Positions 25,723 to 38,722 are shown, counted from the stretch's first letter. The stretch is DNA of 64,000 nucleotides from Antedon bifida (GCA_963402885.1 OY727098.1:17656717-17720716), one strand, 5' to 3'. The notes: generated by a model from the sequence alone, not told the origin. A program made the numbers and translations.

Positions 25723-25998
25723 ATGTCACCATGTCTGGCTCCTGAACAGAAACTGTGGCATTTTACTAACAAACAAAGATATAAGTTTCTCAACATGCTA
25801 CTAGAAATAGTTACCGAGACGTCGTTTGTAGAAATTCATCCTCGTCGAAAACGTGGTGGACGACGGTTGGTATACACTAGCAAATATCCGAAGCCCACCA
25901 CAGTAAAAACAACATACCAGGTTAGCGTGGCCGACCTATCTCATCTCACTTATTTAATGCTCCAATTTCATTTTAACGATGATACTCACTTATTATAA
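25723..25998 (+). CDS. Unidentified 91-residue open frame, possible orphan exon
   Basis: The frame MSPCLAPEQKLWHFTNK... contains a basic segment HPRRKRGGRRLVYTSK. Its codons look less AT-driven than those of neighbouring frames. A possible donor (CAG|GTTAGC) follows TTYQ at about 25919, so residues up to there could be an exon. The 'RRKRGGRR' patch would suit nucleic-acid binding or a nuclear signal, but I recognise no family. It could be a transposon remnant. No neighbouring exon was found. Confidence 0.25.
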   Translation: MSPCLAPEQKLWHFTNKQRYKFLNMLLEIVTETSFVEIHPRRKRGGRRLVYTSKYPKPTTVKTTYQVSVADLSHLTYLMLQFHFNDDTHLL

Positions 25999-27096
25999 TA
26001 GGAATGCACGTAGGTGGTAACTGTCTACTAAACGATTAGACATTTGAATAAAATTCCTGGCAATGTTTCTATGATTATAACGAATCTTGCAACATTATGT
26101 TGCAGCTAATTAGTCAAAGATGATAGGTTTAAATTACAATTCCACAAAGAGTTTACCACGAGTGAGTGTGAGGTATTATAGCTAGCTCCTATGGCGTAAC
26201 AATGTCACAAAATATTACAGATAAAAAATATTGTCCCATGAGAAATAAAAAGACAATCTTTCAATTATTAATCTGAAAATGACCTAGGCCTACTAATTTT
26301 AAGTATCATTAAAAAAAAATATCAATGTTGGCATTAAACTCGCATGTGGAGTGAAAAGATATAATGTATATACTATTATTACGGTAGGCCTATAGTTTCT
26401 TTCCATGAAACAACAAATTATCAAACGTTGTAACAATAAATAATATTATCTATCTACAAAATAAGCATTTTGAAAGGTAGGGTTTACTTACATGAGGTCT
26501 AAAAGTGTAACATTCAGAAATAATTGAACGTGATATAAATAAATAATAGCACAATATTAATATTAAATATTAGTATTATAATAAATGGTTACCGGTATAT
26601 ATACTCAAAATATAAAATAACTAAAAAAATAACTAAATAATTAAAATGCAAAACTCTATTCAATCGTCTTGATCACCACTGTTGTGTTATAAGAACCATA
26701 CGATATATTGTAGATTTAGCACTGAAAGATTACTATAAAAACACTTTTACACCATCGATATATTTCAGTTACAGATTACAGATATTGCATTTACTATATT
26801 TTTCGTCAGTGAGACAAACAATAAATACTCTAAATGCCACATTTTGGATGAGGCATTCACCTAACCACCTCGGAACCTCGTCAGTTTAGCTAAACCTGCT
26901 CTGAAAAAAGATAAATAGACGCCAACTTTGGCGCGCGTCAGACTCCTTATGTGTTTCTTAATAACTACTTTAAACTTATTTTACGTTACGTTACGTTATT
27001 ATATACATGTTATGTTCATTTACGTTTTCAAATAATCACATCTTTGGTTTAATCCACAACTATTGGTATGGTTAACTATATTTTTACAATTACAAT

Positions 27097-30000
27097 TCAT
27101 TCTGTATCTGCAGTACTATTTACTACAGGTCCGCTTTCTGATAAAGTTGCTGGCGACTTCGCCGCGTCTGGGGATCCTGTTGCCAAACGACCGGGTCGCG
27201 GACATTGCAGACATTCAGGTGGACACGAAGAATAAGGCGCAAAAATTAGCCTAGGGTAACCATCTGGAGTACCCGGCAACTTTCCAGCAAAGCTAGTTTG
27301 GTAGAAGGCTGGCAAACCAAGCCTACTCGCAGCAGATGCTGTTGTCAAATCACCCGGAGCCCCTGGCATAAAAAATGACGTCCGGCCTAAGAGAGCATCA
27401 GTTGTAAGAGGGTGATGATGAGGTGCTCGAGGTGCCAGGACGAATGGAAGACTTGACCCTGGAGTACCAGACGGTTGCAATGGCGTAAAAGCAGATTTTA
27501 AATGTTCACTAGCATATTTACTAGTAGGGGTCTGCAGACCTAACCCGGGTAGACCAGGATAAGCCAGTGGTGAATGAAGACCTAATTTGCTACTTCGCTG
27601 ACCGTCTCTAGAGCTCATGATCGTGGTATCTTTTGCAGCTAAGAAATGTTCAATAGCTTTTACAAGATCCCCATTGCAACCTTGCAAGACAAGTTCTAGA
27701 ACCGTTTTTCTTTGTAAAGGAAACAATCTCATCAGAATCTCCAATGGTGATAACCGGCCAGGACGGTAAGGCGGCACGACGTCGTCATGGGCGCGTTCAG
27801 ACTGTGATTTGTCTTTAGTGTATGGTGGTGAAGTTGAAGAAGTAGCGCAGTGATGTTTAGGGGAACTTCTCAGTCGCTGATGGTGATCATCTTCAAACAC
27901 ACTGTTTTGTTTGTCGTCTGTAAACAAAACAAAATAAATTATTTAAAATAACAAATCACTGTATATTAATACTATTTGAAAACAAACAAAATAAATCAAA
28001 ACAATTCACTGTAATTAATATTGATAAATTAATACTATTATTGGTAATCATAAAAACTACGTGTCGTTGTGATTGTCTGTTCGTACGGTATCTAATATTT
28101 CAGCTACCGTAGGCCTGGCCTACTGTACTTTGTTTGAATTCGTCAACAAAACTTACACAACAACTGATTGTTATGTATATCGCTACATCCGTATAAAATA
28201 AATATAATCTTTTAAACTATTATAAACAAATCCACCCTTAGTTACAAAATAAATAAATACAAGAAACGGCCGCCGGGTATTTTGAATCAAAAAGATAGTT
28301 TATTTTGTATCTCGTGGTTCTTTTCTTCATCCACACACGCGTATATCTGAAACGTGAAACGTTAGAACACACAGGGGAACGATTTGGATCGAAATTATTT
28401 TACAAAAGCAAACTTACTTACGACGAATTTCGTACGTTAAGCCGTTTCTATTCTTCTAATTACTGGGTACGGTTTACTATGTAGCAGATGTTGATTGGTT
28501 ATGAAAAGCTCTATACTAGTATAATGTTTGTTGATTTAAACTATATTTATGTGTGAATTGACTAGGCTACTGTAGCACGTATGTTGCGCGGCATTGTGTC
28601 GAGATCTGAAACGTTTATCTCATTGATTGACTCAACAACAATATGTTACCTTAAATCGTGTGAACACGAACAGCCTGAGAACGATTGAAAACCAAACATG
28701 GAGTTGTCTTTAAAACGTGAGATTTCAATAAATGAGCTGGTCTAAATAGTTTGCAAATCCATTTAAACTCTATTAGCTGTATTTTGGAACATGTAATTGA
28801 GATTGTGTGGCGGTTTAATCCGATCAATATTAAAATGTTTAAAGAACTGACTATTTACCAATTACGGTTTGCTTAACTCTTAAACAAGCGACCTGTTTCG
28901 TTAGACCACGTCTTGGTGTTCAAATAAAACTGATGAATTAAACAGGCAATGATTTTATATTAAAGGATTATGAGACGAATAGCTATTGTGCATACGTAGT
29001 GGAATTCTAACATGATTCCAAACAGCATTAATCATTATAGGCCACTTGTATATAGTGTAACATTAACACATGTGATATAGAATATTGAAGACGATTCGTT
29101 TGAGGTTTTCTATCGTAACTATTTATCATTTCTTCTGTATTAGGAGTCTTTGATTGGTATCCATTTTAACAAGGCATAATTTAAATTTAATCATAGAACA
29201 CACTTTAACACTTGTAAATTAAAGTCTAACGCGAACATAATTTTTTTTTTCCATTCATGCATTTAATAAGATAATAATGTACAAAACAAATGCGAAAAAG
29301 GAAAGAATTATTATCATGGGCCCTATGAGTTAGAATCATACAAGATAGATAGATAGATAGATAGTAAAGTAATTGCTTTAACTAGCCTTATATAGAAACT
29401 AAAGTGAGTCAACTCCACAAAACATGACGAATAACATGGAAGAAAGAAACAGTACCGAGAAACAAATGATGTGTTTAGACAATCAATTTTAAAGTGGAGC
29501 TACACTCAGACTTTCTCAGCTTATATTATGTTTAAGTATGTTTAATTGAAAGTGATTACATACAAAAAACAGGGAAGATATGGCAATATTTTCCAAAAAC
29601 TAATTTCTAAAAAATCGGTCAGAAAATAGTGTTTTTTACTACATTACACTTTTTCAGTAACTTAGGGGTTATTAGTTTACAATACGTCGCAAAACGCGTT
29701 ACACTTAGCGACTGACGCGTTTTAGTCGCCGGTGAACGCGTTGGTGAAATGTCTCCCTTTTGGTAAATTATGTGTTGGAAAATGGCGAATCAATTTTATA
29801 CCAGGGAGTTGTAAAATAATTTTCACAACTCCCTGTTTATACACACAATTAATACGATTTGTTTAGGCCCAAGTAATATTTCCGATAAAAATGTCAGCAT
29901 AATTTACATGTAACATCATGATTTGCACAGTACAACAACAGCATAATAATCTTAATCAAATTGCTTATTAATTTTAAGCTAGGCCTAGCTAAATCGTCTG

Positions 30001-33000
30001 CTCAGCCTAGCTAGCTAGACTTGAATTCATGTCTAGGTAGGACTGTAGTCATGGGTTCGAAAATACTTGGTCGTTTCGTCCCATTTATCGTTCCTGGGTT
30101 TTCTCGCACATTAAGAATTGTGAAACACAAAATTCTCTACAAAACAAGACTGGTATTGCTCAGAATAGTAAAGAATAGTAACGGATGTGGAAGCTTATGT
30201 CTGACTGAAAAAGCAACTATTCAGACACCCTATCATGGCCCATGGGTAGGCCGAGATTGGGTGCCAGAACAAACTTCACTGCTGTAAGGCTATCAGGCAG
30301 CCAGCTAGAGGCCAAGCAGCATCGTTACATACCTAGACTCTAGTAGGCCTAGGCCTAGCTTTATTGAATATATAGCCACGTCTTTCTCAAATCTCGTTAA
30401 ATTTGACATTTTAGTAATAATCTCATAATCACTTATTACACTGTGAAACATGATAGGGTCACATCCAGAATGTTTTAATATACTTTTCGCCCGTCAAAAA
30501 TAACATCGCGACACAATAACAGATCACCAGCTGCAGTGTGAAAAATGTTGTGAGAAATGTCACGTGATCATACTCCCTAGCAAAGTAAAAAACCCAATTG
30601 GACCCAACGGGGGAAAGTGTCTATTTACGCGAAATTGCGCAATGTATACGCAATAACAATACCAGAAATAAAAAGATCTGGAAAAATTACATATAAAAAC
30701 ATTTTACATTTTTTTTTTAGTGAAGAAATTAATTTTTTAGGAATATTCAAATATACCCCCCTTTTGCATGTAAAAGAATAGGAAATTACAAGGTATCCCC
30801 CCAAAACGCAAAAAGGTGTGATTTTCAAGAAAATCATACTCATTGAACAAAATTTCAAAAAAATATGAAGTATGAAGGATGATATTTTTAAAGAATAGTT
30901 GAAATGTATGAAAAATAGCAATTTTCTGGGTGGAGCTCCACTTTAAGATAACGAAAGTGGCAGTTAGCAAACATTGAATCTGTTGCAAGTGTTACGCATG
31001 CACGCGTACATTATTATTCTACGTAGATTTAATTGGTGATTTAAATGCAAGCGTATTTAACGAAGCCATCAATGTGTCTTAATCTGACAGATAATTTCCT
31101 TAATTTGCCAGATTAACGCAACAAACAGTGTTTTGACAAGAACGATGGGCGACGTACGATCACTGTGTTGCATTTCATCTCAAAGCCTAAACTCGATACC
31201 GTGTGGTGGTATTTCAACTTAATAAACTCATTAATGATTGCGATTGATTGATTAAATATCTTGAAAGGCACAATACAAAATGTAATTAGCCTATCACGGT
31301 TGACAATAAACGTTCGTAAAAGGCGACGCCTAATTAATACGTTCCTTGGTGATTTTGTGTAACTTTATACATGTGATTTAATAGACGAACACGCCTTGTT
31401 GTTTGAGGTAGGTTAAAATATCAACTAGACGAGTCATAAATAGTAATGGTTTTAATGGAAACTTTATAACAGATTGATTTCAATAGTTAGGTAGTAAATT
31501 ACTACTAGTATACTTCTACAGTACGTGTGAGAATGTTCCGTTAAAATATTGCTTTTAACGAAAAGTAAATTATAGTCAGTCAACAATTTCATTGAAGTGT
31601 TTTTTTTTTACATTTGTATGTTTTTTATGTTTTTTTTATAACTTCGAATATAGTTCAATTCAATATTCTTGTCTGAACTATATTATAAACAAATAAAAAG
31701 TTAACTAAAAATGTCTACTAAGTATTTGCTAATGAATCTCTTTATATTTATCGTCCAGATAAGAAATATAATAATACAAAAAAGAAAAAGATTACATAAA
31801 ACAAGCAAGACAGTTGGCAAGGGGAAAAAACAAGACACTTATCCTGGCGGATTGTCAAAAAGCAAAGAATATCGCTTTAGAAGACTCTCCTGATAGTGCT
31901 GGTTGGCAAAATTACAGCAACGTTAAACATTTAACAATCCGGTTACATAGAATTTATATAAAGCAGAATAAAAATTACTATCATTGTAAATGAACATGTC
32001 TGTGATATAGACCGGAATTAATTATAACACTTTAGGTCCCCAAAACCGACAAATGGTGAATACAGATTGTTGCCGATAACAGTTTGTTTTGCCTATCATA
32101 AAATTAATATTAGGGTCTACGTATATTATACGAGAATGTATAGCTGAGATGCAGGGCCTTTATTTGGGTTGCTTCGCCGTTATCGTACATTAAGCCTAAT
32201 GGATCGGGATGCTTTATAGGCATGAGGGTGGTCAAACGTCTTATTTCCGTTACTCGATCCTGATGGATTTATCCCACACAGGGTTAGGTAGGCCTACATC
32301 AAATGTTATTACCAAGTTATCTGCAAGGACCTACGCCTAGGCCTATATCACATATAAAAATAACGAAACCAAAACATAAAACACGGAGGAACATAAGCTT
32401 GATAGATATATAATGTAAAACAAATTTGAGAAAAATGCGAGGCAAGCCATTATGATTCTATATTTCGAACTTGATTTGTTCATCTTCAAGAATACATTCA
32501 TACCCGAAGATGAACAAAAAAAGTTCGAAATATAAACGGCTTGACTCACTTTTGTTTTATTATTACCAACCCTTGGGTTAATACAAAAATACATACCGGT
32601 ACTGAAGTAACGAATGTGAGCCTAAACATCTAAAAGAATACAATGTTTATTTCTCTTTCGCATTGCCACTCAGGCTTTGTAACCTCCTGAGACAAACATT
32701 TTTAAAAAAACAACCACAAACATAGAGCGTACTTATTAATTATGTCAATAACGAAATGTGTACATTTCGAAATGCTAAGACGAGCACATTTTACAGATAG
32801 TACCGGTAACTAAGAATATGAATTTATTTCAATATAGATAAAGCCCTCCAATTTATACATAATAACAATTACTAATAACATTACCGGTGTATTTTAAAGT
32901 CCCAATTTCTTTTAATAACAATTTAAAAAGAAAAAATGAATAAATTGCTACAATGCTGTCTTTTTATATTTACCGTTAAACATTTACATCGTATTTTTTT

Positions 33001-34772
33001 CAAATGAAAATTTCAAATAACCTAGATAGATTGTAACACGTACAAAACGCATAACGAGTTATGCAATTTAATTAAAGAAGAATATAATCCTAAATGTAGT
33101 TTGGTATGGTAATTTTTTGGGGGGAATTTCAAACAAATTCAACTGAATGATTGAAAAGTATGATCTTGATTAGTTGATTGATTGATTAAAATTCGTTATG
33201 ATTTTTTAGGGTTTATTAATTTAACAACTGACGATTTTTATCGGATTATTCATTCAACTAACGGACCGATAAATCTAGGCCTACCCGATAAATTTAGGCA
33301 TACCATACAGAATGACAATATTGTACTAATTTATAATGCAACTTATTGTTGATTCATTGTTGAAGATTAAATTTATGGATTTATCGGATTATTGATTAAA
33401 TGGCTAAATGATTGATTGAATAAATTAATTGATCATTTAAAAGGATTTGAATGACACCCTTCAAAGTAAGATATTAATGCACGTAGTAACGTAGATACAA
33501 GAATATGATACATAAACAATGACATTTTGATTTCACAATAAACTCATATTTATATTGGTTGGCTTATGTCAACATGTCATTTTTGTTTTGTCAAATTTCA
33601 AACAATTTGTTTCCTATCATTATCAGTACAAAGGTAAACACTTTGAGAGTGCGTTGGTGTAGAGATCTCTGACCTATGATTAAAATGATACTAAAGTATC
33701 GAACTGATTCAACATTTTGATTATCTGATTCGTCAGGACTATACGGTAATTCTTGTTTGTTAGCCTATTGTTTCGTTAGTATAATCACGGACAAAATATA
33801 TCTATGGTATAAAATAGAGGCACGCCGGTTACAAGTAGGCTCCATACGTTTTAGACGTACTATAGGCCTAGGTGTAAATTCATGGATTTGGGCTTAACAA
33901 ATTAAATTTTATGTATTCGTTTAGTACAGGTGAGGTTCAATATGCACAGTTCATCGTAAAAGTGATGTACTGGAGCATCTTAAAACTATGCTTTCACAAA
34001 AACGCAAATGAGTAATTATTAAATGGTCTAATAATATTGTAAAAAAGGGTTATACTAAATAATAACCTAAGTCATAATGTATTAAGCAACATTGTATTGG
34101 TTTGTTTATAGCATACTAAATGTACCGTAACTAAAGTTTCAAGTATATCGTAGGCAAACTTTCTTTCAACAAATGATATATCATGATTTGAGGATGTAGG
34201 CCTAATATAAATTTAAAACATAATTATGAGGACAAACTGCAGTAAAAGGCAGTATCGAATGCTGCTGTATGTTTTATATATGGTTATCTTCAATTGTAAT
34301 ATTACGACCACACCATGTTTTAGCTTCTAAACTGAAAAAAAATTTAAATTATAAATAAGTATAAAAACATACCATCCTCGTAATCAAGATCGTCATCTTC
34401 ATCTTGTTCAAATTTTCTTTTCTTAGCGTCACATTCTTCATAAGAAGCCCCTGGAGTTGACATAAGCCCAAATTGTCCCCCGGGTGAGCAGGCCCTAAGC
34501 CCAAGTGCTATGGCATCTTCAGCAGCCTGCTGCCGTTTCAAGGCAACCTGCGCCGCCATCACTCTCTGTCTTTCGGCAATAAGATTGCACTTAGGACATC
34601 TACAGTCTCTAAATCGGCAGTGCCTTTTGTGTCCTTTTAGCCAGGATATAACACCATGGTTCCTGCAACGGGCACATTTCGGCTTTCGAGATCCTTTCTC
34701 GGTTAATGGTCCTCGAAGAATGTTTAAAGTTTGTACATCAATTGAAGACTGATCTAGCGAATAGTCCATCAT
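27097..34772 (-). CDS. DMRT: DM/DMA-domain transcription factor (DMRT family)
   Basis: This is a nuclear transcription factor of the doublesex/mab-3 family, which acts in sex determination and neural development. It has two exons: 34373-34772 and 27097-27917. They join in frame through a codon split one base before the GT, giving 406 aa. The DM domain (about 31-80) has site I Cys33, Cys36, His48, Cys52 and site II His39, Cys57, Cys59, Cys62, with the spacing seen in DMRT1. It is followed by the recognition helix [20 protein letters not shown] domain (about 185-226) starts [18 protein letters not shown] plus DMA places it among DMRT3/93B or DMRTA (4/5) types. The [18 protein letters not shown] run favours DMRT3/93B, but this is not settled. 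Two in-frame Met codons start the frame; I used the first. Confidence 0.92.
29343..29363 (+). repeat. GATA microsatellite
   Basis: Five tandem 'gata' units occur with flanking partial units, inside the DMRT intron. Confidence 0.9.
29490..30946. mobile_element. TTAA-flanked inverted-repeat element, 1.45 kb
   Basis: The left end reads TTAA then 'agtggagctacactcag'. The right end, reverse-complemented, reads TTAA then 'agtggagctccacccag'. TTAA on both sides is the piggyBac-type target duplication. The interior has no transposase frame; short frames such as 30021-30287 lack motifs. An inner hairpin lies at 29803-29836. This could be a non-autonomous piggyBac-like element. The terminal repeats are short (about 17 bp), so chance or a composite structure remains possible. 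Confidence 0.5.
32430..32556. repeat. Hairpin-forming foldback element
   Basis: The inner arms 32459-32487 and 32505-32533 pair over 29 positions ('tatatttcgaactt' with 'aagttcgaaatata', 'tgttcatcttc' with 'gaagatgaaca') around a 17-base loop. After a short break, outer arms also pair ('gcgaggcaagcc' against 'ggcttgactcac'). The foldback is about 125 bp in total. It has no coding function and looks like a small MITE. It also generates the open frame at 32343-32594. Confidence 0.75.
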
Positions 34773-35560
34773 TTTACTTTATGAAACAGGCCTAGAAGTA
34801 TTTAAAACTATGTGTTCCTTCTCGAGAGATTATGTCAATTTCCAAAATTGTGCTTCTTTCAATATTATATTGTAAGAAACTTTGGCGAAGTTTACTGCCT
34901 ACTTTCTAATACAGTTGAATTAAATATAAACAAAAACTTTCTTGAATTTGACAATTTTCGTGGTGGTTGCGAAAGAAACGTGGCGTGCGTTTAGCCTATG
35001 TTTCTTCAATGAGATATTTACGAAACGTCAAGTCGATAGCACTTTTATGACCATGTTGTTAGCTTTGTTACAGTTGGTTTAAAGAATACAACGAAGCAAT
35101 AGGAAGTGTTAGTTGAAATACGCAAAACGATTGGCTAGGTTTGTTTGCAATAAACAAAACGCAACAATGCTCTTCAAAAAGTCGTCTTACAACGTCTAAA
35201 CTCAACTTAAATATGTTTATTCGAAACAAAAAACTACGGGATGAGAATTCTTTGCAATTGGGGTTCAAAAGATTAGCTCGGCCAAACGCTTGTCAATTGA
35301 TAGTTGTCTCTTTTTATATGTTTTGATAGCTTTTAAACACTAAAAGAGCCTTCGTAAAGCAATATTGTCATCAACGTCACTAATGGACAAGTGTTGAGTG
35401 AGATAAAGTGATCTGCGCATTCGCGGTTCAGGTAAACTGCAAGGTGATTGGTGGAAACTTTAAGTGTTACGCCCACTTTAGAATTGACGCGGTTCTGGTG
35501 ATGAGTTGACGAAAGGTGTGGTGAAGGTTTCCGTTGTCGTTTGTTACTAGTTAATAACTG
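34773..35560 (-). promoter_or_regulatory. Probable promoter and 5' UTR region of the DMRT gene
   Basis: This is the upstream flank of the DMRT start codon on the minus strand. It is somewhat less AT-rich than its surroundings, especially 35400-35540, which holds an ATTGG (inverted CCAAT) and several CG dinucleotides. No convincing TATA box position was fixed. The assignment rests on position and composition only. Confidence 0.35.
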
Positions 35561-37256
35561 CTACCATACAATGTTGATAGGTGATGATGGATAGCTATGG
35601 TCAAGTCTACAATTTGTGTATACACACCGTGACAACTGACGACGGCTAAACATGTCAAAACTCACAAACGTTTTACAAAATAATGGAATCGTTACACTGT
35701 TAAGGTCTACCAGGTTGGAATTTAACATTTTTCTAAGCCATCGACCTACATTCAGAGCTAAACTAAAGAGTTGACAGACGATACAATTGTATCGCATGAA
35801 ATCTATCCCATGGTTTTATACAAAAAATGGTGATTAGTGACTTTTCGAACAATAGATGATTGTAATCAACAAAAATACTCACTTAAGTTATACACTGAAA
35901 AATATAAACTTACATTATACCGAAATCGTATAATTGTATTTTTTTAATGTTTAACAAGTGTATCCTTGTATAATATTATCAACGATGAATGTGGTTAAAA
36001 TAGATTACTATTTACTATTTAGTCTTTCAAATATTATTTTGCGAATATAACATGAAAGTGACCAGAGCAAATCAGAACATGCATGGTTGACGACCCGGAA
36101 TAAAATGTTTTTCGTACGAGCAACTTTCGGAACGTCGTCGCTCATTTTATGCTTATTTATTTAAGATTCCCTGGTATAGATAATCCTAAGTTAAGAAAAC
36201 CCAAATTAAGATTTATAAAATTAACCACTGCGTAATTAGTGCATTTTATTAATTATAGAATATTAAACCATACCACAGCGATTAATGTCTAATGCTAAAT
36301 AAATAAAACTCCATAACGACGCGTAAGGGCGTAATAAAAATGTATTAAAGTTACAACAAATATGGCGTAATTAATAATAAAGCATTATATATAATTGCAT
36401 ACATACACACACCCATGATACCACCAATATAAATATTCTACTGTCGATCAAATTCCATAAATATTCAATAACCTAATTTATGCAAGAAATTATCACGAAA
36501 TTCATCAAACCATATTAACATTTCAACTCGGTAAGAATTGCATCATAAATTAACTACGAGTAATTAACTAATTACATTCTATAATAAACTATCTAAACAA
36601 TTCCCCTACTACACTAATTACTATATAGTTACTTATACATACAGGTAGTATATGTTGTAAGCTTCTAGGCAAAAGTGCTCGATGCAATGCAAAGCAGAAA
36701 TATATAATTTACTGCTTTTGCTTCAAATGATTTAAGTCTAATTACAAATATGCATACAAAATAATGGAATGTCGGATTGAAAGTTCAAAAAGTCTAGAAT
36801 ACATTGGCTTCAAAAAGTAAATTAATAATAAAGTTAATAATTAATATTATTGTTATATTAGCCTCGAATTATGTATTATTTGTTGATAAAACGAATTTAC
36901 ATTTTAAAATAGAATAATATATACAGTATTATACAGTACAATATATATAATACTCAACCTCTTAATCTTATTGTATAACAATAGTAAATGGTTTTTACAC
37001 TTTATGTAAAATAGAAATATCTTAAAAACAACACACATAGTATATTATAAAGGTTACGCACTGTTACCATATAGAATTGTCTACTTTTTGTGTCCTTTTT
37101 TCTCAGTTGTTTATCCATTTTATTATATACATTCATAAACAAATATATAATGTATATATTATAATGTATATATAAACACATTAGGCATAGAAAGTTAATT
37201 CTAAACCGCCCGGTGATATACTGAAATTTAAATAATTAATTTGAAACTATAAGAAT

Positions 37257-37328
37257 CGCCCCAACCGAGATTCGAACACGGACATTCTGCTTGATATGCA
37301 GCTATCCTAACCATTAGACCACTGGGGC
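37257..37328 (-). pseudogene. tRNA-like gene, probably a decayed tRNA or SINE head
   Basis: The minus strand folds as a cloverleaf. The acceptor stem GCCCCAG/TTGGGGC pairs at all seven positions with one G-T pair. The D-arm GTCT...GGAT encloses the A-box 'tggtctaatggttagga'. An anticodon stem CTGC/GCAG carries the loop ATATCAA, and the T-arm has TTCGAAT. The D-arm resembles tRNA-Glu, but the anticodon position reads ATC, which is unusual for any animal tRNA. The anticodon stem has a G-A and the T-stem a T-T mismatch. No T-run terminator follows within 40 bases. It is more likely a pseudogene or retroposed copy than a working tRNA. Confidence 0.6.
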
Positions 37329-38573
37329 TTTCATGGTATAGTTCAAACCCGATTGGATAGCGACTCTTTAACATTCCCGGCGTGGTATAATGTATATATA
37401 TATATACGAGTAAGAGATTACTAGATAGTCTGGTGACAGTACTCAATACCATTGGTAGAGATATGTATATAGTATGTATTAAGATATAAGTAAACGCTAC
37501 ATGTTAAATAAAAAAAATAAGTACTCAGCCTCAATAAAATCGTAGTAGTAAATTAAATAATTCATAATTAATGCAATTATTGCCAACACACACACAAGGG
37601 TAATAATGTTAATACCATTCCGATCATAAACTTAATACTGTCACCATTTTGGACAAATATTTCAGACAATTTTAAATATTTTTAAAATCTTTTTTTTTAA
37701 TTACTGTATAAATTAAAACTTGGTATTTATGTTGCAAAATGTTATTATTTTTTATTATTTTTTTTAATTATTTTTTTCTGGGAGCCTAGGCGTAATTTTT
37801 TTAAACTTATACTATGTTGTTGGTTATTATCACAAGTATTTATATAATTATTATTTTATGTATTTTTAATATATGTGTGGAGAACATTTATTGAATATTT
37901 ATCTATTGAATATTGAATAAACAAATCAATTATTTTTAAAATTTAAAAATTAATAATGAATAAAAAAAGAAATGTTAATTTCCCTTAAGTTTGGGTTTTT
38001 TGGCATGGCATTTTTCTTTTGGTCCTTCTGTATTTGTGTACATATGCTTGGGGGTTTCATAACACTAGGCGCTATATATATATCTATATTTATATAAACC
38101 TAACCATACACAAGAATATATGGTACATAAAAAAATATGCATTCAATTTGTTATATCTTTATCGTTTCACTATTTAGCCAAGGATCTACTTCACATATTA
38201 TATTTATTAAATAAATATAAATATTCTTATTTTAAATTAAGTGTACATTATGATTTTAAATTGAATCAAGCACAGCTTGTTGCATGATTAGTAGTTTGTT
38301 ACAAAAATACAGAAATAAATACTACTATATTATTTTATAAGAATAACTAACTTAATTACTAGTTGCATAACAGAAAATTTGTAAAAATTGAAAAAAAAAA
38401 TTACCTTAGATATTTAGTGTACCGCATTTTTTAACGATGCAAAAGAAAAAGAAAATGGAAATAGAGACTTAAATATCTATTATTATTATTTAATAATTTA
38501 TCAAAGTATAAACAAATTGCTTCATCATGATTGCATAGTAATCTTAACAGTAACAATTAATATTTTATTTTTT

Positions 38574-38579
38574 AAATTA
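38574..38579 (-). terminator. Probable polyadenylation signal of ERMP1
   Basis: AATAAA on the minus strand lies about 145 bases beyond the ERMP1 stop codon. It is the nearest canonical hexamer I found. Confidence 0.45.
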
Positions 38580-38722
38580 TTTAAATTTTATCTTTTGTTA
38601 TACTGTGGTTTTCTACTGTATATGTTGATAATTAATTCCTAACATATTCTATTGATTATCTACTTATTACTGTAAAACCATTTTAAAAATAAAATTAATA
38701 GAAATAGTGTTTTCTATTATAT

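Larger units (their letters stand above)
13584..27096. other. Gene-poor interval between BK exon and DMRT
   Basis: About 13.5 kb has no exon I can support. The first part should contain the 5' untranslated region and promoter of the BK channel, read on the minus strand. The end next to 27097 should contain the 3' untranslated region of the DMRT gene. In between are the 409-bp tandem duplication, AT microsatellites, one MITE copy (24810-24973), a LINE-like tail near 21945-22110 and one unexplained open frame at 25723-25998. Developmental-regulator genes are often flanked by enhancer-rich gene-poor DNA, so long-range control elements are plausible but unproven. Confidence 0.55.
27918..34372 (-). 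other. DMRT intron, 6.5 kb
   Basis: The single intron has a GTATG donor next to 34373 and a TTTACAG acceptor next to 27917. It contains a TTAA-flanked inverted-repeat element (29490-30946), a GATA microsatellite at about 29343-29363, a hairpin MITE (32430-32556) and 'aggcctag' clusters. No coding exon was recognised inside it. Confidence 0.8.
35561..38722. other. Intergenic, very AT-rich
   Basis: This lies between the DMRT promoter side and the 3' end of ERMP1. It holds AT microsatellites (for example 37396-37408), one tRNA-like sequence and, near 38574, the probable ERMP1 polyadenylation signal. No gene is supported. Confidence 0.6.

Noticed and set aside
30021-30287. 88-residue plus-strand frame in the DMRT intron
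   Set aside because: Lies inside the TTAA-flanked repeat, is antisense to the host gene and has no recognisable domain.
34510-34752. 80-residue plus-strand frame opposite the DM domain
   Set aside because: Antisense shadow of the conserved DM-domain exon.
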